Shown: positions 26,763 through 34,746 of the stretch, piece by piece
Position numbering within the stretch: the stretch's first letter is position 1
Layout of the letters: the number at the start of each line of letters is the position of its first letter
NCBI GenBank assembly: GCA_040218045.1
Contig: JAVJQA010000030.1
Coordinates: 1-64,000 of the forward strand
From: Marinoscillum sp040218045
GTDB taxonomy: Bacteria; Bacteroidota; Bacteroidia; Cytophagales; Cyclobacteriaceae
Reading direction: 5' to 3'
DNA length: 64,000 nt
Position numbers and translations under genes: made by a program
The notes under the pieces: model-generated
Databases searched by the model: none
Told to the model about the DNA's origin: nothing
Seen by the model: only the letters and a program-made list of their open reading frames with translations

Positions 26763-29165
26763 TTAGAATTTAAAGTTGTAAGCAAGTGCGGGTATTACAG
26801 TACCAATCATTGACAGCTGAGTTGCTGAAGTTTCGAGTGGAAGCCCTGACTGCTGTCGCTCGCGCTGCTGTGAAAAATAGATGCTAAAAGGATTCTGGCG
26901 TGCATAAGCATTATAGACTGAGATCACAATGCTGTCCTCACCACTTCTTCCCTTCTTCCCTCGCCAGACATTGTTGATGGTCATCCCCAAATCGAGTCGG
27001 TGATAGTCTGGTATTCTAAAGTTGTTCCTTTCGTTGTTGTTGATATAAGGCACCACATAACCACCCACGGTAATTCTGTCAGTAGGAAAAGTGCCTGGTG
27101 TTCCTGAGAGATAAGTGAAATTGGTAGAGAAAGTGATCCGATCATTCAAATCAAAGAATGCTGCAAGTTTCAGGTTATGTCTTTGATCATAACGTGTTGG
27201 GTACCACTTGCCAGTTCTATTGATTTTATCCGATCCGAAATTGATTCCATCCACACGCATTTCAGTCCAGGCGAGCGTATAGCTCACCCAACCACTCAAC
27301 CGACCTTCGTTCTTCTTGGCATAAAGCTCCAGGCCATAGGCTCTTCCTTCACCGCTAAGCAATTGAGACTCGAGGTACTTATTCACAAATACATCTGCTC
27401 CATCTATGTAATCCACCTGGTTGTGCATCCATTTGTAGTAAGTTTCTGCAGATAATTCATATTGATTATTCGCCAGGTTTTTAAAGTACCCCAGGGCAAC
27501 CTGGTCTGCTCGTTGTGGCTTCAAATTGTTGGTAGAAGCCTGCCAAATATCTATTGGTGTAGAGCCAGTGGTGTTCGAAATCAAATGAATGTACTGGTTC
27601 ATTCGGTTATAACTTGCCTTGATTGCGGTTGATCTTGAAAACTGATAATTAACAGCCAATCTTGGTTCTACATTGAGGAAATCAGCAATTGACGCCCAGT
27701 CTTTGTACTTCGTTTCACTCTTTAGCGGTTTTGTTCGACCGGGAATGGTGTCATTATAATGATATGCAGTCCCACCCAGATAATTGAAATAGCTCAACCT
27801 TATGCCATACTGGACTGTGAGATTAGACCCCAGCCTCTGATCATTACCGGCGTAAACGGACGCCTCTAGCGCCCGACGAGACTCAAGACTGGTATTGGTA
27901 CTTTCACCATCCGTTTTATTGAGCATGCTACCCGGTTCAAACAAGTAGAGAATCCCTTCGCCCCCAAAAGTGATCTCATTCCTGGCATTCAGGAACCAGC
28001 TGAATTCAGGTTTGACATTGAAAGTGCTAATCTCAGACCCAAAAGAGAAAAGATCCTGCTCATTTCCGAACTTGAAGCCATAGTCATAGTTGCTGTAAAA
28101 CAAGGACAGGTTTGAAAACAACTTATCACTGTACAACCGGTTCCAGCGGAATGAAGCCGTTCGGTTTCCCCAATCAAAACCCTGATTGGCATCAAAACCA
28201 AATACATCCCTACCCAGGTAAGCCGAAGCATAGATACGATTATTTGCATTGATATTATAGTTGGTCTTGGCCGTGAGATCATAAAAATAGAGCTGTGATC
28301 CGTCTGAAAGCGCATCCGTAAACAGCTTGGCAATGACATCTGCATAGGACCGACGTGCCGCGATGATAAAAGAGGCTTTGTCCTTTTTTATAGGCCCTTC
28401 AACAGCCAGACGGCTAAAGACAGTGCCAACACCACCTGAAACATCATATTCTTTATTGTTGCCTTCTTTCATGCGAATGTCAAGAATGGACGAAAGTCTT
28501 CCGCCATAACGCGAAGGAATGCCTCCTTTGTAAAGCTTCACATCTTTCACCGCGTCAGGATTGAATACGGAGAAGAACCCCATCATATGAGAGGATTGAT
28601 ATACCGGAGCTTCATCCAACAAAACGAGGTTCTGCCCTACGCTGCCACCACGCACATTAAAACCCGAAGCTCCTTCACCTACCGATGTTACTCCAGGCAA
28701 AAGTTGGATGCTCTTGATAATATCTACTTCTCCTACAAAGGCGGGCATTTTTTGGATTGATTTGATCCCAAGTTCAGCAGTGCTCATTTGCACACTGGAT
28801 ACATTTTCGTCTTCTGCCTTTCCTGAGACTACAACCTCTTGAAGCTTTTGCTCTTCAAATCTCAACTCCACATCGAGCCGTCGATTGTCTATCAAATCAA
28901 CCTCCATTTGTTCATCTTCAAAACCAATGTACCGAATGGTCAAAGTGTAGTTTTCTTTAGGCAGTGTTATAGAGTAAAATCCATAGACATTGCTGACTGT
29001 TCCAGTTCCAAGTTCATTGACCAAAACTGTAGCGCCAATTAGCGCTTCGCCATTACTGGCATCTTTGAGATACCCACTAAGGGTAAATTTTTCCTGAGCC
29101 TGGGCATGAATGATCCCCATTAGGCATAATAGTCCTGTTATCGCTCTGAGTCGATTTAGTTTCAT
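26763..29165 (-). CDS. TonB-dependent outer-membrane receptor
   Basis: About 800 residues from the ATG at 29165, which gives a good signal peptide (LLCLMGIIHAQAQ); longer frames upstream lack one. Order: CarboxypepD_reg-like domain (about 25-110), plug domain with IQLLPGVTSVGEGASGFNVR and SRYGGRLSSILDIR, and a 22-strand-type barrel ending PALAYNFKF with the C-terminal Phe. Receptors with this plug and a downstream DUF4249 gene import an unknown ligand using TonB energy. It is a paralog of the receptor at 41485-44184. Confidence 0.92.
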   Translation of the reverse strand: MKLNRLRAITGLLCLMGIIHAQAQEKFTLSGYLKDASNGEALIGATVLVNELGTGTVSNVYGFYSITLPKENYTLTIRYIGFEDEQMEVDLIDNRRLDVELRFEEQKLQEVVVSGKAEDENVSSVQMSTAELGIKSIQKMPAFVGEVDIIKSIQLLPGVTSVGEGASGFNVRGGSVGQNLVLLDEAPVYQSSHMMGFFSVFNPDAVKDVKLYKGGIPSRYGGRLSSILDIRMKEGNNKEYDVSGGVGTVFSRLAVEGPIKKDKASFIIAARRSYADVIAKLFTDALSDGSQLYFYDLTAKTNYNINANNRIYASAYLGRDVFGFDANQGFDWGNRTASFRWNRLYSDKLFSNLSLFYSNYDYGFKFGNEQDLFSFGSEISTFNVKPEFSWFLNARNEITFGGEGILYLFEPGSMLNKTDGESTNTSLESRRALEASVYAGNDQRLGSNLTVQYGIRLSYFNYLGGTAYHYNDTIPGRTKPLKSETKYKDWASIADFLNVEPRLAVNYQFSRSTAIKASYNRMNQYIHLISNTTGSTPIDIWQASTNNLKPQRADQVALGYFKNLANNQYELSAETYYKWMHNQVDYIDGADVFVNKYLESQLLSGEGRAYGLELYAKKNEGRLSGWVSYTLAWTEMRVDGINFGSDKINRTGKWYPTRYDQRHNLKLAAFFDLNDRITFSTNFTYLSGTPGTFPTDRITVGGYVVPYINNNERNNFRIPDYHRLDLGMTINNVWRGKKGRSGEDSIVISVYNAYARQNPFSIYFSQQRERQQSGLPLETSATQLSMIGTVIPALAYNFKF

Positions 29166-29319
29166 ATTGAGTGTAAGTGGTTGTGTAATAGATTCGGAGC
29201 CTGGATCCAGCCATCCTTTCCAAGAAATGAATTGGACGCACTTTCCTATTTGGGCTCCAGAGCCCATTACGTGGTGGTTAATACATTTTGATGTTTAGAC
29301 TTTTCTTAAAGCTTCATAA

Positions 29320-29835
29320 TCATTCGGTAATTTTTGATTCGAATACAATGCCATCCTCAGATGTGATCGTGAAATAGCCAAAAGCACAATTGGTTGTGGC
29401 TAGTGACTGATGATCTTCTACTTCTACGCTCAGCGAGTCGATTTCTAATGATACCAAATGGATATTTGTACCGCTCGCTGCTTTGATATATTCAATATTT
29501 TCTGCTCTAATATTCACACTAACTGGTGCTGTTCTGGAAGAATCCCTGGTCATTTCAAAATAAAGAGTCCCATTGTCATTTCGTACTTTAGGATTGTTGG
29601 TGTCATTGTGCTGGATGGAAACAAACTCACCGCCCATTCCTGAGATGATTACATCCCAGCCGCTTCCAAAAACAATTCGATCAAATGTGCCCACCTCATG
29701 AGTTCTGAAATTAGATTCAGCCTGGTAATTGGCCACCACAAGTTTGGCTTCCTGTTTCAGGAAGAAAACCGAAATAAGAAACATCACTAAAATGGCTATT
29801 CCAACTCCGCTCAGTACTTTTTTGCTCTGTTTCAT
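29320..29835 (-). CDS. DUF2807 / GIN-domain protein
   Basis: 171 residues with an N-terminal membrane segment (about 9-27). The rest is a beta-helix of the DUF2807 (auto-transporter adhesin head, GIN) type: FDRIVFGSGWDVIIS, followed by repeated short strands. The common function is unknown; such proteins sit in the periplasm or at the surface. The start overlaps the stop of the GntR regulator by four bases, making it the last gene of the ABC operon. At 171 residues it is somewhat shorter than many members. Confidence 0.8.
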   Translation of the reverse strand: MKQSKKVLSGVGIAILVMFLISVFFLKQEAKLVVANYQAESNFRTHEVGTFDRIVFGSGWDVIISGMGGEFVSIQHNDTNNPKVRNDNGTLYFEMTRDSSRTAPVSVNIRAENIEYIKAASGTNIHLVSLEIDSLSVEVEDHQSLATTNCAFGYFTITSEDGIVFESKITE

Positions 29836-30203
29836 TGGATCGTTCCGTTTTTGTATTTCTGATAGTAGGATTTCACATCATCAATGGTCAAATTCAACAA
29901 ATCCATTGCTCTGAAGACCTCAGGGAGTTCCTGACTAATAAAATCATTCTTCTTCAATCCTTTGGTGAGTTCAAAACCTTCATCTGCCACAAAGTAGCCG
30001 ATCCCTCTTTTGTTGTAAATAATCCCTTTGTCCTGTAAGTAGGTAAATGTTCTCATAACCGTATTTGGATTTACTTCAATATTCACAGCCATTTCTCGAA
30101 CTGAAGGGATGCGATCTCCTGGCAGCCACTTTTCCGAAAGGATATTCTCACAAAAAAGATCTGCAATCTGAAGATATATGGCCTGGTTATCCTTAAACTC
30201 CAT
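29832..30203 (-). CDS. GntR-family regulator, YtrA type
   Basis: About 123 residues from the ATG at 30203, which overlaps the permease stop (TAATG). Residues 1-75 form the GntR winged helix (IYLQIADLFCENI..., DRIPSVREMA, VNPNTVMRTFTYLQDKGI) and a short C-terminal tail with little sensor domain, the YtrA subfamily layout. Such repressors control the ABC transporter genes next to them. A 22-base inverted repeat at 31812-31833 upstream of the ATPase gene fits its operator. Longer starts are not supported because they run into the permease gene. Confidence 0.9.
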   Translation of the reverse strand: MEFKDNQAIYLQIADLFCENILSEKWLPGDRIPSVREMAVNIEVNPNTVMRTFTYLQDKGIIYNKRGIGYFVADEGFELTKGLKKNDFISQELPEVFRAMDLLNLTIDDVKSYYQKYKNGTIQ

Positions 30204-30958
30204 TATGCCTCCTGATCTTTTAGTCCCAGATAAGATAAAAACCAGGTAAGTGGTGCCAATACATACCAAAATAACACTTTCGACATGACTCCAACCGGGT
30301 GCACAATAAAAGCATCCACCAGCTCGCACTCACCCTCCACGGTGCAATAATGATCTGATAGAAATTCGTCTTTCAAAAAGAGGTATAACAGCCCCACACT
30401 GACCAAAAGGATCAGAATGATCACCACCATGGTTTTGGGAAAGACATATCCCCTGAAATGGGCAGCTCCTAAAAGAAATATCCCGTGCAAGACAAAATAG
30501 TACTGCATCACGGTTATGGCAAATGAACCAAATGGATCGAATGTTTTGAAGGTGGTATTGGCAAATATCAATTGACCAACGGGATTGGCGATCATGGTAT
30601 ACAATGCAAAGCAAAGCGTGTAGATGACCAACCAACCAATTGAGGTGAGCATCCACATACATAGGAACCGCTCGAAAGTAGATACAGGAATAGTCAAATA
30701 CCTCAATCTTTTTAAGCCTCCTCCAAGTTCATTAAATGCCAGACTACTGAGGATAAAGCCACCTAAAAACAAACTGTAGGCATAATTCTCGGTATGATCA
30801 TAAATTGCCGGATGCTCTACATACAAACTCAGCAGGAATCCAACGAAGAAGAGCATTCCAAACGAGATAACCATGGTCATCAAAATACCTTTTCGGCTTT
30901 TGAAAAGCTCTAGTTTCAATAACATCCAAAACCTCGATATGTCAAAGAATCTCTTCAT
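30203..30958 (-). CDS. ABC transporter membrane subunit
   Basis: 251 residues with about six membrane segments and no clear periplasmic domain. The last residues are LSYLGLKDQEA. It lacks a named family match I can be sure of, but it lies between the ATPase (overlap ATGA, 30955-30958) and the YtrA regulator, the layout of YtrA-type transporters. Such exporters in Bacillota respond to cell-wall antibiotics; the substrate here is unknown. Confidence 0.85.
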   Translation of the reverse strand: MKRFFDISRFWMLLKLELFKSRKGILMTMVISFGMLFFVGFLLSLYVEHPAIYDHTENYAYSLFLGGFILSSLAFNELGGGLKRLRYLTIPVSTFERFLCMWMLTSIGWLVIYTLCFALYTMIANPVGQLIFANTTFKTFDPFGSFAITVMQYYFVLHGIFLLGAAHFRGYVFPKTMVVIILILLVSVGLLYLFLKDEFLSDHYCTVEGECELVDAFIVHPVGVMSKVLFWYVLAPLTWFLSYLGLKDQEA

Positions 30959-31794
30959 GATTTTTTGAATATTTGGTAGATGCGTTCTTTACTATTGACC
31001 ACTGTATTGAATAAGGTTTCCAGATTCATGCTGGTCTCCAAACTACCATCATTTTCCCTGACTACCGTATAGCTTCCAAAAATTGCTTCGGCATAAACCA
31101 GCCCCTCTTCTGAAGGTGCAGTGACTGACTTACTCACAGCCAGTTTTTCAGTGATGCACTCATAAGATTCATTGAAAACGACTTCACCTTCATCCAGTAT
31201 GATCACTGGATCAATCAGGTTTTCCATATCACGCACCTGATGAGTAGAAATGATAAAAGTACGATCTTCATGTATGGCATTGGCCACTACCTTGCGAAAC
31301 TGGCTTTTAGAAGGAATATCCAAACCGTTGGTAGGTTCATCCAGAATCAAAAGTTTACAATCAGTAGCCAAACCAAATGACAACAATAATTTCTTCTTTT
31401 GACCATAGGATAAGGAATTCAGTGCATCTGTGGACTCCAATTTGAATTCTTTAAGATACCCTGCCATAGCGACCTGGTTAAACCTAGGATAAAACGGACT
31501 ATAAAATTTCAGGAACTGGGAAATGGTCATATCAGGCAGGTCAAACTCCTCCGTGATTAAATAAACCTCTCTCAGAAATGCCGGATCTCTTTCTTCAGGA
31601 ATATGACCAATTACATTTATTTCACCAGATTTAGGAAACAACAATCCAGAAATTATTTTTAGCAATGTAGACTTGCCTGCTCCATTCTTACCTAAAAGCC
31701 CATAAATATTCCCTGAAGGAAGTGATAGCTTCAGCTGGTCAAAAAGTGGCTTTTTAGATCCGTATGCGTATGAAAGATGGCTTATTTCCAGCAT
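30955..31794 (-). CDS. ABC transporter ATP-binding protein
   Basis: 279 residues. Walker A is GLLGKNGAGKSTLL (about 32-45), the signature is LSYGQKKKLL (about 124-133), Walker B is LLILDEPTNGLD (about 144-155), with the switch His in STHQVRD. The C-terminal ~70 residues extend beyond the ATPase core. First gene of the ATPase-permease-GntR-DUF2807 operon. It faces the 22-base operator 18 bases upstream of its start. Confidence 0.95.
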   Translation of the reverse strand: MLEISHLSYAYGSKKPLFDQLKLSLPSGNIYGLLGKNGAGKSTLLKIISGLLFPKSGEINVIGHIPEERDPAFLREVYLITEEFDLPDMTISQFLKFYSPFYPRFNQVAMAGYLKEFKLESTDALNSLSYGQKKKLLLSFGLATDCKLLILDEPTNGLDIPSKSQFRKVVANAIHEDRTFIISTHQVRDMENLIDPVIILDEGEVVFNESYECITEKLAVSKSVTAPSEEGLVYAEAIFGSYTVVRENDGSLETSMNLETLFNTVVNSKERIYQIFKKS

Positions 31795-31811
31795 TTTAAT
31801 GAATTAAACTA

Positions 31812-31833
31812 GTGTACTATGGTACTAATACAC
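31812..31833. promoter_or_regulatory. GntR/YtrA operator upstream of the ABC operon
   Basis: GTGTACTA (31812-31819) and TAATACAC (31826-31833) form an inverted repeat with a 6-base spacer, pattern GTGTAYTA-N6-TARTACAC. Half-sites beginning GTGTA and ending TACAC are a hallmark of YtrA-type repressors. The site sits 18 bases upstream of the ATPase start, where a bound repressor would block the promoter. Confidence 0.65.
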
Positions 31834-31904
31834 CACAACACTACTAAAAGTTGCGTTTAATTCAAAAAATATTTTCTAGTGACGATTTAGAATACCTGTG
31901 CCTT

Positions 31905-32039
31905 CTACATGAAACAAGAAGGTTCATTAGCCAATAATCTGACGATTACATCAATGAAGAACTTTAGAGTGAATGCGCTAAAAAGGACGATGAAAACAAC
32001 TGTAATCCAATCGATCAGGGTTCTATGAATGACTAACAT
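31905..32039 (-). CDS. Small membrane protein, paralog of the gene at 37415
   Basis: 44 residues beginning MLVIHRTLIDWIT, one hydrophobic helix (about 10-35), ending EPSCFM. The sequence is closely related to the 44-residue frame at 37415-37549 (30 of 44 residues identical, with conservative changes elsewhere). The DNA also differs at many third codon positions, which is what a conserved protein would show. Orientation minus. The two copies flank the SLC13/stress-protein/PEP carboxykinase block. Function unknown; toxin of a type I system, a small regulator of a transporter and a selfish element are all possible. Confidence 0.6.
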   Translation of the reverse strand: MLVIHRTLIDWITVVFIVLFSAFTLKFFIDVIVRLLANEPSCFM

Positions 32040-32193
32040 GATTGTAAGTGTTTGTATGTAATAAAGATCACTAATCATGTCCTACCATTACAGGACGCTT
32101 GTCAGATCGATAAGTGATATTAATCAGGGCTATACCAGAAAGGAATTTGTATATACCAATGGTCAAGGTCTTTCTTTATCCCAGGTAATGCAT

Positions 32194-32241
32194 ATCTATT
32201 ATTTGTGGGTTAAACAAAATTCAAACCCACAAATGATAGAT
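32194..32241. terminator. Strong hairpin at the end of the SLC13 gene
   Basis: Arms 32194-32211 and 32224-32241 match at 17 of 18 positions around a 12-base loop. The right arm lies inside the last codons and the left arm beyond the stop of the SLC13 gene (stop at 32221-32223, in the loop). No T-run follows, so it may protect the 3' end of the mRNA or stop transcription with help from other factors. Confidence 0.5.
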
Positions 32242-33675
32242 CCACCTTGCAACGAAAATGATCACTAAAGCCATTATCCCTATTAAACTACCAGCAGTCA
32301 CAAAATCCCTGGAAGAGAGGTTTCCTTTAGCATAAGCAATGGCATTGGGCGGTGTGCTGATAGGAAGTGACATTGCCACAGAAGCGGCAAATGCGATACC
32401 AATCCCTATTTCTATTATTGAGCCTTTTTCTCCCTGACTCATTGCAAAACTTACACCCAGGGGTATCAAAAGGTTGGCAGCTGCTGTATTTGACATAAAA
32501 GTACTGAGAAGTGTAGTCGACACAATCAATAAAGGAAATATGAGCTTTCCATTTTTAGGAATGAGGTCAACAATGATGTGATCCAACCCAGTTATTTTCA
32601 TGCCTAAACCCAATGCTATTCCTCCTGCGATCAAAATGAGTATGTGCCATTCCAAGGAATTAATATCACTCCTTCTGATGATACCTGTGGTAGTAAAACA
32701 CAAAATAGGTACAAGTGCAATTACAGATGTAGGGAGCCCGTGCCAACGATCAGATAACCATAATACAATGGTCGTTAAGAAAACAATCATAACATAAACA
32801 CCCCTCCCATCAATTTTATGTGCTACACTATACAGTGCAATTTCTTCCTTCGGCTTGTACAAGACCCAAAGTAAAATCCAGGTGATAATAAGTAATACAA
32901 TGACCAATGGCACTGCTATTATCATCCACGAAAGAAAACTTATATCCACTCCCACATTCTTCAAAAAAGCTACTGCCACGGCATTAGGGGGCGACGCAAT
33001 AGGTGTACCAAGGCCTCCGATATTTGCTGCAAAAGGAATGCATAAGATCAGGGCTTTTCTAAAAGGATCCTTAACAGGTATTTGTGCCGTCAGAGGGACG
33101 GTCAAGGCGATCATCATTGCGGTGGTGGCAGTATTACTCATCCACATCGAAAATATACTCGTAATCACCATCAGCCCTAACATGACTGTTTTTGGTTTGC
33201 TTCCGAATATTCTCAGAATATTACTGGCCAGGGATTTATCTATACCTTCCTTTACCGCTGCTTGTGCCAAAATAAACCCACCGAGAAAAAGGATAATAAT
33301 GGGATCGGAAAGGGGATCTAAAAAAATACGATAATCCGGATTTTCACCTACTAGGTTTCCCAATCCCTTCCAGTTTCCCGGGTTTGAAATTAGAATAATT
33401 TCAAGACTGATAATCACCAGGGCTGTTGCGAAAAGCGGTAATGCCTCTGTGATCCAAAGTAGTCCAGCTAGCACAAAAATGGAAGCCATAAAAACAGCAG
33501 GTCTTGACATGCCCGTGTCCATTAGGAAGAATCCCACAAGTGAAGCCATTACAAATGAAAAAAGAGTAAGCAATACAAATTTGAACTGTATAGCAGACCT
33601 TAACCCACTTAACCTCCCGAGGTAGTCCAACCTGTGAAGTTCCTCGGCTATTTTACGAAATTTGAAGTATTTCAA
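32221..33675 (-). CDS. SLC13/DASS-family sodium:dicarboxylate or anion transporter
   Basis: 484 residues with about eleven membrane segments. Two copies of the family signature are visible: SNTATTAMMIALTVPLTAQ and ATPIASPPNA-type block GTPIASPPNAVAVAF in the first half, and SNTAAANLLIPLG with ISTPPNAIAYAKG in the second half. These SNT and PPNA loops form the substrate and sodium sites. Likely substrates are succinate, malate or citrate, but sulfate and phosphate carriers share the fold. The start is TTG, preceded by an in-frame stop; the next ATG would remove the first helix. Neighbour of PEP carboxykinase, which uses C4 acids. Confidence 0.88.
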   Translation of the reverse strand: MKYFKFRKIAEELHRLDYLGRLSGLRSAIQFKFVLLTLFSFVMASLVGFFLMDTGMSRPAVFMASIFVLAGLLWITEALPLFATALVIISLEIILISNPGNWKGLGNLVGENPDYRIFLDPLSDPIIILFLGGFILAQAAVKEGIDKSLASNILRIFGSKPKTVMLGLMVITSIFSMWMSNTATTAMMIALTVPLTAQIPVKDPFRKALILCIPFAANIGGLGTPIASPPNAVAVAFLKNVGVDISFLSWMIIAVPLVIVLLIITWILLWVLYKPKEEIALYSVAHKIDGRGVYVMIVFLTTIVLWLSDRWHGLPTSVIALVPILCFTTTGIIRRSDINSLEWHILILIAGGIALGLGMKITGLDHIIVDLIPKNGKLIFPLLIVSTTLLSTFMSNTAAANLLIPLGVSFAMSQGEKGSIIEIGIGIAFAASVAMSLPISTPPNAIAYAKGNLSSRDFVTAGSLIGIMALVIIFVARWIYHLWV

Positions 33676-33783
33676 AATGCACTATTTGGTTAGCACAAAG
33701 GAAAATTTTCTGCACGGAGTAATAACTGATCAAAATCATTTGACAACTTGATTTAAGCTTTACTTTCCTGTAATGACATGAGG

Positions 33784-33791
33784 TAATTTTG
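33784..33791 (+). promoter_or_regulatory. Candidate -7 element of the universal stress protein gene
   Basis: TAATTTTG fits the Bacteroidota -7 consensus TAnnTTTG, 31 bases before the start codon at 33822. A matching TTTG at the -33 position is not clear, so this is a weak call. Confidence 0.35.
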
Positions 33792-33821
33792 GTTAAATGA
33801 TTGCATTTAAACCTTAATACC

Positions 33822-34589
33822 ATGTCAACAATAAAAAAAATAACAGTACCCGTTGATTTTTCAGAATCTGCGAACGCAGCACTGCATTACGTTGCTGATC
33901 TTACCAGGGGATTCCCTGATAAAGAAGTTACATTCATACATGTTGCAGATAAAATCACCAGTGAAATTGAAAGAAAATTAAGAGAAACACAGCGTGGTTT
34001 TACCTCACTGTCAGATGCATCATGCAAGGCCGTATTTAAATCTGGTGATCTCACTACTGAAGTCATAAAATACCAAAAAATGACCCATCAGGACTTGATC
34101 ATCATGGGTACCGAGGGCAGAGAAAGCGAAGATTCCTCTCATAGTTCTGATATGGTTTTGGCAGCGGATTGTCCGGTGATGATCATTCCGAAAAACAAAA
34201 CACTGAGACCTTTGAAAAATATAGTTCTCGCTTTGGATAAGGATACCATTGACGACTCCTTGTCCCTTCAGGCACTTTATAACCTGGCAAGAGAAAAAGA
34301 TGCCACCGTCCATGTGCTAACAATTGAGACTGAGGAAAATGGAAAGTTCAGAAGTTCAGAAGCAAATGAGAGTGTTCTGGACTTTTACCTGGAAACTTTG
34401 GATTGGAAGAGTGTATTTCCCAAAAGTTCTGATATAGAGAAAGGAATCGAGGATTATGTAGAGAGAAATGAAATTGATCTGGTAGCCTTGCTTCCAAGGA
34501 ACCATGCCAAACATGGCCGTCCATCTGAAGGTAAACTTGCAAAGGCATTGTCACTACACTCAAAAGTACCTGTTTTGACACTCGATTAA
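33822..34589 (+). CDS. Universal stress protein, two-domain
   Basis: About 255 residues from the ATG at 33822 (a TTG further upstream would add seven residues). First UspA domain begins TIKKITVPVDFSESANAAL; its ATP-binding end is IIMGTEGRESED...SSDMVLAADCPVMIIP. The second domain begins LKNIVLALDKDTIDD and ends LAKALSLHSKVPVLTLD. The G-x2-G-x9-G(S/T) loop is degenerate in both. USPs help cells survive starvation and stress; the molecular job is often unknown. Divergent from the SLC13 gene. Confidence 0.9.
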   Translation: MSTIKKITVPVDFSESANAALHYVADLTRGFPDKEVTFIHVADKITSEIERKLRETQRGFTSLSDASCKAVFKSGDLTTEVIKYQKMTHQDLIIMGTEGRESEDSSHSSDMVLAADCPVMIIPKNKTLRPLKNIVLALDKDTIDDSLSLQALYNLAREKDATVHVLTIETEENGKFRSSEANESVLDFYLETLDWKSVFPKSSDIEKGIEDYVERNEIDLVALLPRNHAKHGRPSEGKLAKALSLHSKVPVLTLD

Positions 34590-34613
34590 TTTGTCAATGA
34601 TCTAACAAGAATT

Positions 34614-34645
34614 AGCTGAAGACACAATCTTCAGCTATTTTTTTT
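34614..34645 (+). terminator. Intrinsic terminator of the stress protein gene
   Basis: AGCTGAAGA (34614-34622) pairs perfectly with TCTTCAGCT (34628-34636) across a 5-base loop and is followed by ATTTTTTTT. A textbook plus-strand rho-independent terminator, 25 bases after the stop codon. Confidence 0.9.
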
Positions 34646-34696
34646 ACCCACCGGCCCTATTAGAATGTCCTGCCTTTCCCTACCTTCTTTTAAATA

Positions 34697-34725
34697 ATTA
34701 AAGCTACCCTCATGGTAGCTTTAAT
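34697..34725. terminator. Bidirectional-looking hairpin after PEP carboxykinase
   Basis: ATTAAAGCTACC (34697-34708) pairs perfectly with GGTAGCTTTAAT (34714-34725) across a 5-base loop. It lies 21 bases beyond the PEP carboxykinase stop. Read on the minus strand it is followed by a T-rich stretch (TATTTAAAAG), so it should end that transcript. Confidence 0.8.
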
Positions 34726-34746
34726 TTCAAATCATCCACATCAAGC

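Noticed and set aside
32077..32268. Plus-strand 63-residue frame before the SLC13 end
   Set aside because: It ends inside the SLC13 gene antisense and spans the long hairpin; no sign of coding selection.
33721..33783. Full TTTG / TAnnTTTG promoter for the stress protein
   Set aside because: Only the -7 element fits; TTTG copies lie at wrong distances for a -33 element.
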